Shown: positions 1 through 9,354 of the stretch, in pieces
Layout: each line of letters starts with the position of its first letter
Numbering within the stretch: the first letter of the stretch is position 1
Assembly: GCF_946479685.1 (NCBI RefSeq)
Contig: NZ_CAMLGS010000003.1
Coordinates: forward strand, 29,045 to 93,044
Direction: 5' to 3'
Origin: an uncultured Methylotenera sp.
GTDB taxonomy: Bacteria > Pseudomonadota > Gammaproteobacteria > Burkholderiales > Methylophilaceae
DNA length: 64,000 nucleotides
Notes under the pieces: generated by a model
The model's input: only the letters and a program-made list of their open reading frames with translations
What the model was told of the DNA's origin: nothing
The model's database searches: none
Translations under genes and position numbers: made by a program

Positions 1-110
1 CCGAAAAAACCGTGGCCGAACTACCACTAGAGATTAAAAGCCGCATTAGTCACCGTGGCCACGCCATGGTCAAACTACTGCAAAAGCTAGAAAGGCTGAG
101 CCATGACTAA
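1..110 (+). CDS. rdgB: XTP/dITP diphosphatase RdgB, C-terminal end (partial)
   Basis: The window opens inside this gene; only the last 35 codons are seen, frame starting at base 3. The tail contains KSRISHRGHAM followed by a Leu/Lys-rich helix, which matches the C-terminal signature of HAM1/RdgB house-cleaning nucleotide pyrophosphatases (family knowledge: they hydrolyse dITP, dUTP-like and XTP to monophosphates so that deaminated purines are not built into DNA). The stop overlaps the ATG of the next small gene by 8 bases, so the genes are probably translationally coupled. rdgB next to hemW is a common betaproteobacterial order, which supports the call despite the short fragment. Confidence 0.8.
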   Translation, partial: EKTVAELPLEIKSRISHRGHAMVKLLQKLERLSHD

Positions 111-324
111 GCCAGAACAAGCATGGCCTAAATGGTTACGTGATGACGGCAGCGTCGTTTCCTGCACGGAAAAAGTAAAAGTGATGACAGAAAACTTTGA
201 TGAACTGAAACAGATTGCACAAGATGCACTGGAAGACGGTTTATTGATGGAAGTATCCGAGCAGCAAATGCGTGAAGCGCTACACCAATTGGTAGATGCG
301 CTGATCAATCCCTACCAAAGGTAA
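103..324 (+). CDS. Small conserved-looking protein between rdgB and hemW
   Basis: A 73-residue acidic, soluble protein with no membrane segment or signal peptide. A tryptophan-containing N-terminus (AWPKWLRDDG) is followed by a mostly helical, Glu/Asp-rich remainder. I do not recognise a domain. It looks real because its ATG overlaps the rdgB stop (ATGACTAA arrangement) and its stop lies just before the probable start region of hemW. The overlap suggests co-translation in an rdgB-ORF-hemW operon. Function unknown; a link to nucleotide hygiene or heme metabolism would be guilt by association only. Confidence 0.65.
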   Translation: MTKPEQAWPKWLRDDGSVVSCTEKVKVMTENFDELKQIAQDALEDGLLMEVSEQQMREALHQLVDALINPYQR

Positions 325-329
325 GTACC

Positions 330-1574
330 ATTAAAAAGATTATTGAAATCAAGGCTGCAGCTGAATTTAAGCCGCAGCCGATTAACACCGTAGCACCACT
401 GACCGGTGAGGCAACGCTGTCCGGCCTGAGCAATCCACCGCCGCTGTCTTTATACATCCACATTCCGTGGTGCGTGCAGAAATGTCCGTATTGTGACTTT
501 AACTCCCACGAAAGTCGCTACAAAAACGGTGAACTTCCAGAAAAAACCTATGTAGAAGCACTGGTTAAAGATTTAGAGCTAGCCACACCCAAAGTGTGGG
601 GCAGAAAAATCAAAAGTATCTTCTTTGGCGGCGGCACCCCCAGCTTATTTTCACCTGAGTCCATCGATACTATCTTAAGCCAGGTGCGCGCACTCACACC
701 CTTGGAGTACGACGCAGAAATCACACTGGAAGCCAACCCTGGCACCGTGGATATCGCCAACTTTGCCGGCTATAAACAGGCAGGGGTAAACCGCCTGTCA
801 CTAGGTATACAAAGCTTTAATGCTGGCTACTTAAAAGCATTAGGCCGTATTCACGACGACAAACAGGCCATTAAAGCTGCCGAACTAGCGCTCGCCACCT
901 TTGACCGCGTAAATCTGGATGTAATGTACGGCTTGCCGCAGCAATCACTGGCCGATGCGCTGGCTGATGCAAAACAAGCGGTGACGCTCAACCCTGACCA
1001 TCTGTCGTTTTATCATTTGACGCTAGAGCCGAATACGCCGTTTTACCACACGCCACCCAGCTTGCCGGACGACGACACCAGCGCTGAGATGCAGGTGGAG
1101 ATTGAAAACTTCCTAGCGCAGCACGGCTACGAACATTACGAAACCTCAGCCTTTGCCAAAAAAGGCAGCCAGGCGCGGCATAACCTCAATTACTGGCAGT
1201 TCGGGGACTACCTAGGCATAGGCGCAGGTGCGCATAGTAAATTAAGCTATCACGACAAAATCACCCGCGAAACCCGCCCTAAGCACCCCAAAGCTTATAT
1301 GGAGCAGGCACTGCAAGGCAATGCTGTAGAGCGCGCATCCATCGTGGAGCAAGATGCACTGGGCTTTGAGTTTATGATGAACGCGTTGCGACTGATAGAC
1401 GGTGTACCGCTCAACTTATTCCAACAGCACACCGGGCTTAACCTGATTACGCTGGAGCCTGCCATCAAAGCCGCGCAGCAGAAAAAACTACTCGCGATTG
1501 AAAATGGCTACATTAAACCTACACTGCTCGGCCAACGCTACTTGAACGAGCTGCTCCAATTCTTTTTAGACTAG
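330..1574 (+). CDS. hemW: Radical SAM protein HemW (heme chaperone, HemN-like)
   Basis: HemW family proteins are radical SAM proteins that bind heme and are thought to deliver it to respiratory enzymes; many were earlier labelled oxygen-independent coproporphyrinogen III oxidase. The 4Fe-4S motif reads WCVQKCPYCDF (CxxxCxxC), then FFGGGTPS, an LEANPGT strand, GVNRLSLGIQSF, and the HemW C-terminal domain with FEFMMNALRL. The first conventional start in frame is GTG at 474, but that lies after the first cluster cysteine (codon 471) and the family LYIHIPW segment, so it cannot be the true start. The frame is open from 276 without ATG, GTG or TTG. ATT at 330 follows AAAGG at 317-321 with normal spacing and is my preferred start (414 aa); CTG at 399, 417 or 426 are alternatives. 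Confidence 0.85.
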   Translation: MKKIIEIKAAAEFKPQPINTVAPLTGEATLSGLSNPPPLSLYIHIPWCVQKCPYCDFNSHESRYKNGELPEKTYVEALVKDLELATPKVWGRKIKSIFFGGGTPSLFSPESIDTILSQVRALTPLEYDAEITLEANPGTVDIANFAGYKQAGVNRLSLGIQSFNAGYLKALGRIHDDKQAIKAAELALATFDRVNLDVMYGLPQQSLADALADAKQAVTLNPDHLSFYHLTLEPNTPFYHTPPSLPDDDTSAEMQVEIENFLAQHGYEHYETSAFAKKGSQARHNLNYWQFGDYLGIGAGAHSKLSYHDKITRETRPKHPKAYMEQALQGNAVERASIVEQDALGFEFMMNALRLIDGVPLNLFQQHTGLNLITLEPAIKAAQQKKLLAIENGYIKPTLLGQRYLNELLQFFLD

Positions 1575-1720
1575 CTACACGCTAAATCAACTCAGCCGCC
1601 CCGCCGGGCAGCTGAATATTCAAAGCATATGGCACTGCATCGCCCATCCGTGCGCTGCAGTTGCCCTACCCCTACACTCGACTCACACCTCGATTATCCC
1701 ACCCAACACCACCGCTCGCG

Positions 1721-1736
1721 TGGCACATATATTGCT
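1721..1736 (+). promoter_or_regulatory. Sigma-54 promoter of amtB
   Basis: TGGCAC at 1721-1726, five bases, then TTGCT at 1732-1736. This fits the RpoN consensus (TGGCAC-N5-TTGCW) exactly, including the GG/GC spacing. It lies about 50 bp before the amtB ATG, so transcription would start near 1747. Nitrogen-limited activation by NtrC is expected from family knowledge. Upstream, GCAC (about 1632) and GTGC (about 1650) form a loose dyad that could be part of an enhancer, but this is weak. Confidence 0.85.
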
Positions 1737-1784
1737 TTTGTATAACGACAAAATAATCATGCCTCTATATAGAACAGGTCTTTT

Positions 1785-3122
1785 ATGCAGAAAAATACTC
1801 GTTTATTGCTAGCCAGCATCTCCTTAGCATTGCTGCTACCCTCTGCAGCTTTAGCCGGTGCTGTAGGCGGTGCGACTACCCAGCCTGCAGCATCTACCGT
1901 TGCCATCAATAGCGTATGGGTAGTACTGGCAGGCGCCTTGGTATTCTTGATGCAAGCCGGCTTTGCCATGCTGGAAACCGGCATGTCACGCTCTAAAAAC
2001 GCGGTGAACATTATGATGAAAAACTACATGGACCTATGCGTAGGTTCTGTGCTGTTCTGGCTGGTAGGTTACGGCCTGATGTTTGGCCTCAACCCAACCG
2101 GCTGGCTGGGCACCGACCATTTTGCGCCTGATTATGGCGGAGATTGGGAGTTCACGCTGCTGTTCTTTCATATCATGTTTGCCTCTACCGCCGCCACCAT
2201 TGTAAGTGGCGCCATGGCGGAGCGCACCAATTACTTATCTTATCTGCTAGGCGCGGTGGGCATTACCGCGGTAATCTACCCGGTATTAGGCAGCTGGATC
2301 TGGAACAGCAACGGCTGGCTGAAACAGATGGGTTTTATTGACTTTGCCGGCTCTACCGTTGTTCATTCACTGGGCGGCTGGTGCGCACTAGCGGGTGTTA
2401 TCTTGCTAGGACCGCGCCTAGGGCGCTTCAGTGCCACTGGTACCATCCACCACATCCCTGGCCATAATATCGGCATGATGGGCTTAGGCGGTTTTATTTT
2501 ATGGTTTGGCTGGTTTGGTTTTAATGCTGGCAGCACGCTAGAAGCAAGCACCAACATTGGGCTAATTACGCTTAACACGCAACTATCTGGGGCAGCAGGT
2601 GCCATTAGCGCACTGCTGACCAGCGTCATTTTACGCAAGCCAATTTTAATCAGCAGCACGGTGAATGGTAGCATTGCCGGACTGGTAGCGGTTACCGCCG
2701 GCTGCGCCACCATGGATGCACCTTATGCGGCATTGACCGGCTGTATCGGCGGCATTATTTCAGTACTGGGCGTGTTACTGCTGGAAAAAGTGCGGATTGA
2801 TGATGTAGTGGGCGCCGTGTCGGTTCATGGCCTAGCTGGCGCCTGGGGCACGCTGGCTGCAGGCATGTTCTTAAAAGGCAATATGTACAACGGCGACCAA
2901 ATCATCGTACAGCTGATAGGCATTAGCGCGACCTTTATTTGGGTGTTTTTCGCGGCACTGGTGATGTACGGTTTAATCAAGCTCACTTTTGGTTTACGCG
3001 TGAGCACTATGCATGAGCAGCGCGGGTTGGACATTACCGAGCATGGCGAGATAGCCTACCCGGAGTTCACGCACCATGCCGCGTACAAGGCTGAACACCT
3101 GCCTCACCTACAGAAACTATAA
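1785..3122 (+). CDS. amtB: Ammonium transporter AmtB
   Basis: A 445-residue Amt/MEP/Rh family channel that conducts ammonia/ammonium across the inner membrane. An N-terminal signal peptide (about residues 1-24, ending AALA) precedes eleven expected membrane helices. The twin pore histidines are visible in VVHSLGGW and SVHGLAGAWG, and the Amt signature region GFNAGS is present. The gene sits behind a sigma-54 promoter, indicating nitrogen control. No glnK (PII) gene lies beside it, unlike the usual glnK-amtB pair; the gene that follows is unrelated to PII. The start is the ATG that gives a complete signal peptide. Confidence 0.95.
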   Translation: MQKNTRLLLASISLALLLPSAALAGAVGGATTQPAASTVAINSVWVVLAGALVFLMQAGFAMLETGMSRSKNAVNIMMKNYMDLCVGSVLFWLVGYGLMFGLNPTGWLGTDHFAPDYGGDWEFTLLFFHIMFASTAATIVSGAMAERTNYLSYLLGAVGITAVIYPVLGSWIWNSNGWLKQMGFIDFAGSTVVHSLGGWCALAGVILLGPRLGRFSATGTIHHIPGHNIGMMGLGGFILWFGWFGFNAGSTLEASTNIGLITLNTQLSGAAGAISALLTSVILRKPILISSTVNGSIAGLVAVTAGCATMDAPYAALTGCIGGIISVLGVLLLEKVRIDDVVGAVSVHGLAGAWGTLAAGMFLKGNMYNGDQIIVQLIGISATFIWVFFAALVMYGLIKLTFGLRVSTMHEQRGLDITEHGEIAYPEFTHHAAYKAEHLPHLQKL

Positions 3123-3143
3123 ACAGAAGCGATAAGAGTCATC

Positions 3144-3785
3144 ATGGATTTAGTATTAAAACGCCGAGCCGTATACACTGGCCTCAAGCCATTTTTAAGC
3201 TCTAATGAAATGGCACCTGCGCTAAGCCTATGGGAAACCGAGTTTTCATCAAAACCCACTTATGCCTTAGCTAGCTTTGTCACCCGCTGCTGCACCACAG
3301 ATGAATTAAGAAGAATACGTACGCAGATTTTAAGTGCAATCATTGCCGCACTAGAATCTCCCGAATCACTATTATTAAGCGACCCTGGCTCACAAGTGGG
3401 CAGGCTGACCATGTCCCATGCTGACAGTTACCAAGTTGTGCTGGATGCAAAAAACTCTATATTTATCGCACTTTCTAGCAGACTGTGGGCGGCCGTTGAT
3501 GAAATCACCGAGAAAAGCATTATCGACTTCATTTTAAGAAACCTGGCGCACCTGAAACTAAGCAGTGAGCATGCTGGCAACCTCAAAGACTGGTTTATTA
3601 ACCGCAACGCAGCGTTTCCATGTAACTTTGAGTTGGCAACCTTGCAAAAGCTAATTAACCTTAACTACATAGCGCTGTGCGAATATTACGGCCCAGTCAA
3701 GGCAGACAGGCTGTTATCGCAAGCCACGCATGCGGTTGAACCAGAGGCTATGCAGCTGCAATTTAACCTGCATGATTTATTGTAG
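3144..3785 (+). CDS. Hypothetical protein downstream of amtB
   Basis: A 213-residue soluble, mostly helical protein that I do not recognise. It has no signal peptide, membrane segment or known catalytic motif. Two adjacent Cys occur in TRCCTTDELRR and another Cys in FPCNFEL. It starts 21 bp after amtB on the same strand with a weak AAGAG-type ribosome site, so it is probably co-transcribed and under the same nitrogen control. It occupies the place where glnK is often found, but it is not PII: no T-loop, and about twice the length. A role in nitrogen response is inference from position only. Confidence 0.75.
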   Translation: MDLVLKRRAVYTGLKPFLSSNEMAPALSLWETEFSSKPTYALASFVTRCCTTDELRRIRTQILSAIIAALESPESLLLSDPGSQVGRLTMSHADSYQVVLDAKNSIFIALSSRLWAAVDEITEKSIIDFILRNLAHLKLSSEHAGNLKDWFINRNAAFPCNFELATLQKLINLNYIALCEYYGPVKADRLLSQATHAVEPEAMQLQFNLHDLL

Positions 3786-3952
3786 ATGGCGATAACGCCC
3801 AGATTTAAAAATTAAGAGATAAAGATTAAGAAAAGTCGGAATTAAGAATAAAACCAAGACAACGCCAAGCAACACGATTAGCGCGGCAAACCAGCACCAA
3901 GCCAGACACTTTACTGCCTAGTGCCTAACGGTTTGGTGCCAGCTAATACCTA

Positions 3953-5395
3953 TTACTTTTCCAGTAGTTTTCTTGCGCGGGCAATAGCAGCCTTTACCTG
4001 TGCCGGCGCAGTGCCGCCAATATGGTTACGGCTATTCAGTGAGCCATCCAAGGTCAGCACAGCATACACATCATCACCAATTTCTTGCGCAAATTCTTGC
4101 AGCTTGGCTAATGGCAAGTCACTTAAATCCACATTTTGGTCTACTGCGTAACGTACAGCCAAAGCAACGGCTTCATGCGCATCCCTGAACGGCATGCCCT
4201 TTTTCACCAGATAATCGGCCAAATCCGTCGCGGTAGCAAAGCCTTCGCTCGCTGCCTGACGCATATTGTCTTTATTCACGGTAAAGCCGGCTTTCACCAC
4301 CACGCCATTTTCCACCACTGGCAAGCGCAGCATGTCTGCATAAATCTCCAGTGTTACCAGCAGCGTATCCGCGGTATCAAACAAAGGCTCTTTATCTTCC
4401 TGGTTGTCTTTGTTGTAGGCCAGCGGCTGACCTTTCATCAACGTCAGCAATGAAGTCAAATGACCGTACACACGGCCAGTTTTGCCGCGTACCAACTCTG
4501 GCACGTCTGGGTTCTTTTTCTGCGGCATAATAGATGAGCCGGTACAGAAACGATCAGCAATATCAATAAATGCGAATCGTGGTGAGCTCCATAAAATCAG
4601 CTCTTCTGATAGTCGTGACAAGTGCATCATCACGGTAGATGCGGCAAAGGTAAACTCAATCGCAAAATCGCGGTCAGACACCGCATCCAGTGAGTTCTCA
4701 CACACGCCGGCAAAGCTCAAGCTTGCCGCTACGTTTTCGCGGTCAATTGGGTAACTAGTGCCAGCCAATGCCGCTGCGCCTAATGGCAGCATATTCATGC
4801 GTTTTTTACAGTCTTCAAAACGTGAAATGTCACGCTTAAGCATTTCGTAATACGCCATTAAGTGGTGACCAAATGTCACCGGCTGCGCTACTTGCAGATG
4901 AGTAAAGCCTGGCATTACCGTATCAAAATTAGCTTCTGCCAAATCCAACAGGCTGGTCTGCAGGTTAAATAAACCAGCAATCACTTGCTGGCAAGTCGCA
5001 CGCAGCCACAAGCGCACATCGGTAGTTACCTGGTCGTTACGGCTTCTGCCGGTATGTAAACGCTTACCTGCATCACCTATCTTGTCGGTTAAGCGTTTTT
5101 CAATATTGAGATGCACATCTTCCAAATCTAGCGACCATTCAAATTGGCCCGCCTCGATTTCTGCCAGAATCTCCAGCAAACCGGTTTCAATCGCGCTGAA
5201 GTCTGCCGCTGAAATAATGCCCTGCCCGCTCAGCATGCGTGCATGCGCGATAGAGCCCTCGATATCGTAAGGAGCCAAGCGGTAATCAAAACCTATCGAT
5301 GCCGTATATTTCTTTACCAGTTCTGCCACTGGCTCGTTAAAACGCCCAGACCAACTGGTATCTTTTTTATTGAGCGCGCTAATTTTCTCTGTCAC
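3953..5395 (-). CDS. argH: Argininosuccinate lyase
   Basis: A 480-residue member of the fumarase/aspartase superfamily that splits argininosuccinate into arginine and fumarate, the last step of arginine synthesis. The superfamily signature [12 protein letters not shown] carries the catalytic serine loop; TGRSRNDQV and MPGFTHLQ are further ArgH-specific segments. Length is typical (about 460-480). It is divergent from the AlgZ/AlgR-type pair, the same neighbourhood seen in pseudomonads (argH-fimS/algZ-algR-hemC-hemD). The 275 bp between argH and algZ is AT-rich and probably holds both promoters; TATAAT at 5601-5606 is a possible -10 for algZ, but no good -35 is visible. Confidence 0.97.
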   Translation of the reverse strand: MTEKISALNKKDTSWSGRFNEPVAELVKKYTASIGFDYRLAPYDIEGSIAHARMLSGQGIISAADFSAIETGLLEILAEIEAGQFEWSLDLEDVHLNIEKRLTDKIGDAGKRLHTGRSRNDQVTTDVRLWLRATCQQVIAGLFNLQTSLLDLAEANFDTVMPGFTHLQVAQPVTFGHHLMAYYEMLKRDISRFEDCKKRMNMLPLGAAALAGTSYPIDRENVAASLSFAGVCENSLDAVSDRDFAIEFTFAASTVMMHLSRLSEELILWSSPRFAFIDIADRFCTGSSIMPQKKNPDVPELVRGKTGRVYGHLTSLLTLMKGQPLAYNKDNQEDKEPLFDTADTLLVTLEIYADMLRLPVVENGVVVKAGFTVNKDNMRQAASEGFATATDLADYLVKKGMPFRDAHEAVALAVRYAVDQNVDLSDLPLAKLQEFAQEIGDDVYAVLTLDGSLNSRNHIGGTAPAQVKAAIARARKLLEK

Positions 5396-5670
5396 TTTAT
5401 TTGCCTATCTAGTATTAACTGGTCGTATCCTCTCCATGATAAAAATGCTTAAAAGCACACGCTGCCGCGTTAAGCCTACGCTAGACTTAGTTGAGCGCGT
5501 CTTTTCATTTTCACGTCTGAGGAAATTAAATTGCGATTGTTGTACAAATTTTATTCAACATTAAAAAAATGCTTAATAACAATATACTTATATGCATTAG
5601 TATAATGCAAAATAAAGTCATTTAAGATAAAGCTATAGTACTAGGCGACATAAATGCAGATAAAAAGCCG

Positions 5671-6672
5671 ATGAAAAATACCAGCCGCTTGCCCAATCTA
5701 CGTAATTTAGGCGTTGCTTTACGCATACTCATCATCGCTAATTTAGCCCTGATATTAGCGGCTTTCATGCTGAGTGATGGCACTAATGCGTTTATGTATC
5801 AGCTCACCGGCATCTCCACCTTCGCCCAGCCCATCCTGCTGCTCTGCCTGTTTTTGCTGTACGGCGGCTATCATGCTCTGAGCAAAATATCTTATCGCCA
5901 CGCCATTATCGCTGTATTCGTGCTGGTCGCACTCAGCGCGGTGGCAGTCCATGCGCTATTCGCACAACTCTGGATTTTTAGCGAGCAGCCTTCACTCACG
6001 CGCATGGTGATATATGCATGGCTAATCAGCGCACTGACTTTGTACTATTTCGACCTGCATCATCGCGCCTACTCACCCGCCGTCACCGAGGCCAGATTGC
6101 AGGCCTTACAAGCGCGTATACGCCCACACTTTTTGTTCAATAGCTTAAATGCCGTACTGTCACTGATTCGCGACCAGCCCAAACAGGCTGAAACCGCGCT
6201 GGAGGATATGGCAGATCTATTCCGGGTATTGATGGCTGAAAATCGCGACTTAGTGCCTATCGCGCAGGAAATCGCGCTCTGTCGCCAATACTTGGCGCTT
6301 GAAAAACTGCGCCTGGACGAACGGCTACATGTGGAATGGCTGATTGATGATGTGCCGCCAGATATTTTAATCCCACCGCTGCTCTTACAACCACTGATTG
6401 AAAATGCGGTATATCATGGTATAGAGCCATCTGCCAGCGGCGGTACCATTACCATTCAGATTTACACCAAGCAAAATGAGGTGCATTTGCTGTTAAAAAA
6501 CCCATACACCACGCAAGGCAAGCACCACAACGGTAATAATATGGCCCTTAAAAATATCAAAGAGCGGCTGACGCTGCACTTTGATTTAGAAGCATCACTG
6601 AAAAGCAAACAACTAGGCGACACTTACGAAGTGCACATTACTTTGCCAAGCCAACAAAAGACCTATGCTTAA
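5671..6672 (+). CDS. LytS/AlgZ(FimS)-type membrane histidine kinase
   Basis: A 333-residue sensor kinase. The first 130 residues form about four membrane helices with no large external domain. They are followed by the His_kinase family motif RPHFLFNSLN (phospho-accepting His) and an ATPase region with LIENAVYHG (N box) and a G-box-like NMALKNIKERL. This is the LytS/AlgZ type, which pairs with LytTR regulators. Its stop overlaps the regulator ATG by 8 bases. In Pseudomonas aeruginosa the syntenic pair controls alginate and type IV pili; what it controls here cannot be told from the sequence. Confidence 0.9.
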   Translation: MKNTSRLPNLRNLGVALRILIIANLALILAAFMLSDGTNAFMYQLTGISTFAQPILLLCLFLLYGGYHALSKISYRHAIIAVFVLVALSAVAVHALFAQLWIFSEQPSLTRMVIYAWLISALTLYYFDLHHRAYSPAVTEARLQALQARIRPHFLFNSLNAVLSLIRDQPKQAETALEDMADLFRVLMAENRDLVPIAQEIALCRQYLALEKLRLDERLHVEWLIDDVPPDILIPPLLLQPLIENAVYHGIEPSASGGTITIQIYTKQNEVHLLLKNPYTTQGKHHNGNNMALKNIKERLTLHFDLEASLKSKQLGDTYEVHITLPSQQKTYA

Positions 6673-7429
6673 TCACACTAATCTCAATATTTTAATTGCG
6701 GATGATGAAGCCCCGGCGCGGAATCGCCTGCGCACGTTATTGGGAGACATTCCCAACACGCAGGTACTGGCAGAAGCCAAAAACGGCAAAGAACTGCTAG
6801 AGATGATTAATCAGGCGTCAAATACACAAACCGTCAACATCGTGTTGCTGGATATCCGCATGCCGGAAATGGACGGCATAGAAACTGCCCAACATTTACA
6901 AAAACTACCGCAGCCACCTGCCATCATCTTCACCACAGCCTATGACAACTACGCCATACAGGCTTTTGATATCAGCGCGGTGGATTACCTATTAAAGCCG
7001 ATTCGTTTGGAGCGCCTGCAAACCGCACTGCACAAAGCACGTGCACTTTTACCTAGCCAGCTGGAAACACTGACGCCACTCAGCCCCAAACGCAGCCATC
7101 TCAGCATTAACGAGCGCGGCCGTATTTTATTGGTTCCTATCAGCGACATCATTTACCTACGCGCAGAACTGAAATACATCACGGTACGCACAGCCGAGCG
7201 TGAATATTTGATAGAAGAATCGCTCTCGCACCTAGAGCAGGAATTCAGCCACATCTTCACGCGCCTGCACCGCAACTGCCTGGCCGCCAACGCCTATATT
7301 CTGGGGTATGAGAAGCGTCACCACGATGACCACGCTGAAAAACAGTGGGTGGCATTACTCAAGCATGTGCCTGAAACCATCAGCGTTAGCCGCAGGCAGC
7401 AGCATTTGATTCGCCAGACTACGCTGTAG
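6665..7429 (+). CDS. LytTR-family response regulator (AlgR-like)
   Basis: A 254-residue two-domain regulator. The receiver domain (about 1-125) has the acidic pair in ILIADDEAPA, the phospho-acceptor Asp in VLLDIRMPEMDG and the conserved Lys in DYLLKPIRLERL. The LytTR DNA-binding domain (about 145-250) includes RGRILLVPISDIIYLRAE and FTRLHRNCLAA. It overlaps the kinase gene and is followed by the hem cluster after one inserted opposite-strand gene, matching AlgR synteny. Phosphorylation by the upstream kinase is inferred. Confidence 0.92.
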   Translation: MLNHTNLNILIADDEAPARNRLRTLLGDIPNTQVLAEAKNGKELLEMINQASNTQTVNIVLLDIRMPEMDGIETAQHLQKLPQPPAIIFTTAYDNYAIQAFDISAVDYLLKPIRLERLQTALHKARALLPSQLETLTPLSPKRSHLSINERGRILLVPISDIIYLRAELKYITVRTAEREYLIEESLSHLEQEFSHIFTRLHRNCLAANAYILGYEKRHHDDHAEKQWVALLKHVPETISVSRRQQHLIRQTTL

Positions 7430-7448
7430 AATAAAACCGCACCGCCAG

Positions 7449-7483
7449 AAAAAAAAGCGCGTGCGGCATTAATCCACACGCGC
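7449..7483 (-). terminator. Rho-independent terminator of the MscS-like gene
   Basis: A perfect 7-bp stem GCGCGTG (7457-7463) / CACGCGC (7477-7483). Read on the minus strand it is followed by eight T (A-run 7449-7456 on the plus strand). It lies 60 bp beyond the stop of the leftward gene ending at 7543. On the plus strand no T-run follows, so it should act mainly leftward. Confidence 0.85.
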
Positions 7484-7542
7484 CTAAGCCAAACTCGAAG
7501 CTCCTAGCTCTTAACTTATTTATTTCTCGGTTTATTTTTCAG

Positions 7543-8223
7543 CTATTTATTTTTTAAACGGTTCGCATCTAGTTCGGCGATGGTTTTGGCTGCCCAATCT
7601 TTACCGCCTAAACCAAATGCTAGCGCCAAGGCCAAGAAAATAGCGCCAAATACAATTACAAACAGTGAATGTATCAACTGCATGCCGATGCCTAACTGCT
7701 CTAACGCCACAAATATCGCCAGGATTTGAATGCCATATTCTGCCGAAGTGCTCACAGTAAGTGCTGCAAAGAACTTAATGCTATGCAGCCAGGCAAACAC
7801 CAGCTTATTCACAAAGCGCGCTAGTAAGGTACCGAAAATAATCACTAAAATCGCCAGGATAATGCGTGGCAGGTAACCAGCCAGCTGCTGCAACAAACTA
7901 GCCACTTCGCTGAGACCCAGCATGCTGGCGCCAGTGGTAATAAATAAAATAATCACCAGCCAATACACTACCTGGCTAATAATGCCGCTCATGGTGACAT
8001 GCATATTGCCACTGTTCATAAAAGCCTCAAGACCAGAGCGCTGTGCAAATCGATCAAACTGCATCAGCACCAACAAACGCTTCACTACTAATCGCACCAC
8101 TTTTGCAACGATCCAGCCAAAAAACAGTATCACCACGACCGCTAATAATTTAGGTACAAATTGCACAAGCTGTAACCAGAACTGGTTGAGGGATTCAATA
8201 AAAACTTCAAATTGATATTGCAT
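7543..8223 (-). CDS. Small MscS-like TM-helix protein (CmpX-like)
   Basis: A 226-residue integral membrane protein with about four or five hydrophobic helices. Two Gly-rich repeat units (VVVILFFGWIVAKVVRLVVK and ILVIIFGTLLARFVNKLV) match the conserved TM-helix repeat found in the mechanosensitive-channel clan and in CmpX of Pseudomonas. It ends shortly after LALAFGLGGKDWA, a segment that resembles the start of the MscS beta domain, but the cytoplasmic cage of true MscS is absent. A role in membrane tension or osmotic response is inferred from family. It is inserted against the direction of the algR-hem cluster and has its own terminator. Confidence 0.75.
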   Translation of the reverse strand: MQYQFEVFIESLNQFWLQLVQFVPKLLAVVVILFFGWIVAKVVRLVVKRLLVLMQFDRFAQRSGLEAFMNSGNMHVTMSGIISQVVYWLVIILFITTGASMLGLSEVASLLQQLAGYLPRIILAILVIIFGTLLARFVNKLVFAWLHSIKFFAALTVSTSAEYGIQILAIFVALEQLGIGMQLIHSLFVIVFGAIFLALALAFGLGGKDWAAKTIAELDANRLKNK

Positions 8224-8366
8224 GCTTACCTCCTTAACGCGGTTAAAAGTGTACTTTCCTTTTCGATTTAATCTGAACTAAGTCATCAACTTAGCGCATA
8301 GCCTAACATCATTTAAACACGAAACGGAAACTTTCGTCGCCTAATGCTTGCCTGCAACGGCTGTGT

Positions 8367-8372
8367 TAAAAT
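8367..8372 (+). promoter_or_regulatory. -10 box abutting hemC (possible leaderless start)
   Basis: TAAAAT at 8367-8372 ends six bases before the hemC ATG at 8379. If this is the -10 element, transcription would begin at or beside the ATG. No clear -35 hexamer and no Shine-Dalgarno sequence can be seen in front of the ATG. Confidence 0.4.
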
Positions 8373-8378
8373 CACCGA

Positions 8379-9320
8379 ATGCAAAATTCAAACCTACACA
8401 CCCCGCCTAAAAAATTAGTGATTGCTTCACGCGAGAGCGCACTTGCCATGTGGCAGGCGCGCCATATTCAAAGCCGCTTGCAAGCACTGTACCCTGAAAC
8501 AGAAGTCACGATTTTGGGCATGACCACCACCGGCGACCAAATTCTGGATACGCCCTTAGCCAAAGTAGGCGGTAAAGGTTTATTTGTAAAAGAATTAGAA
8601 ACCGCACTAGCTGATGGCCGTGCCGATTTGGCAGTACACAGCATGAAAGATGTGCCGATGAACCTGCCAGAGGGTTTTATCTTGGCCGCAACCGGCGAGC
8701 GTGAAGACCCTCGCGATGCATTTGTATCAAATGACTATGCATCACTGGAAGACCTGCCAGCTAACAGCATCGTGGGCACCTCCAGCCTGCGCCGCCAAAG
8801 CCAGCTACAGGCACGTTTCCCGCATCTTAAAATTGAATCACTGCGCGGCAACTTGCAAACCCGTCTGCGTAAGCTGGACGAAGGCCAATATGCTGCCATC
8901 ATTCTGGCAGCTGCGGGTTTAATTCGTCTGGAACTAGGTAGCAGAATTCGCCAATTTATCGCTCCTGAGCATAGTATTCCTGCGGTAGGCCAAGGCGCAT
9001 TAGGCATAGAAATCAGCGCAGATCGCCCGGACCTCATTGCCACACTCGCACCACTTAACCACCCGGACACGCAAGTGTGCGTAGAGGCCGAGCGCGGCAT
9101 GAGCCGCACCTTGGCTGGCAGCTGCACCGTACCACTAGGCGCCTACGCCGTATGTGAGGCAGATAACATTCGCATCACAGGCTTTGTGGCTAGTGTGGAT
9201 GGCAAACAAATGCTGGTAGAAACCGCAGTTGGCAGCAGAGCCAATGCTGAAGCACTAGGCAAAACCCTGGCCAAGCAATTAGTCGCCAAAGGCGCAGACA
9301 AGATTCTCGCGGCGCTATAG
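8379..9320 (+). CDS. hemC: Porphobilinogen deaminase (hydroxymethylbilane synthase)
   Basis: A 313-residue enzyme that joins four porphobilinogen units to hydroxymethylbilane in heme/siroheme synthesis. Visible motifs: [13 protein letters not shown] at the start, KDVPM with the catalytic Asp region, [19 protein letters not shown], and [12 protein letters not shown], where Cys (about residue 249) carries the dipyrromethane cofactor. Length and motif order are normal. It leads hemC-hemD-hemX-hemY, all close or overlapping. The ATG directly follows a -10-like hexamer and has no visible ribosome site. Confidence 0.97.
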   Translation: MQNSNLHTPPKKLVIASRESALAMWQARHIQSRLQALYPETEVTILGMTTTGDQILDTPLAKVGGKGLFVKELETALADGRADLAVHSMKDVPMNLPEGFILAATGEREDPRDAFVSNDYASLEDLPANSIVGTSSLRRQSQLQARFPHLKIESLRGNLQTRLRKLDEGQYAAIILAAAGLIRLELGSRIRQFIAPEHSIPAVGQGALGIEISADRPDLIATLAPLNHPDTQVCVEAERGMSRTLAGSCTVPLGAYAVCEADNIRITGFVASVDGKQMLVETAVGSRANAEALGKTLAKQLVAKGADKILAAL

Positions 9321-9354
9321 TCAGACCAGACCGTCACATTAGACCGGCTTACCC

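Noticed and set aside
474..1574. hemW starting at GTG 474
   Set aside because: It would remove the first cysteine of the CxxxCxxC cluster motif and the conserved LYIHIPW strand; the frame is open and coding-like upstream.
2363..2713. Long reverse-strand ORFs inside amtB, dsbD, katG and other genes
   Set aside because: They lie wholly within well-supported genes on the other strand, have biased composition (Ser, Pro, Arg runs) and no recognisable domains; treated as shadows.
3786..3952. Terminator after the gene downstream of amtB
   Set aside because: Only a 4-bp GGCG/CGCC stem with an AT-rich tail is seen; too weak to call.
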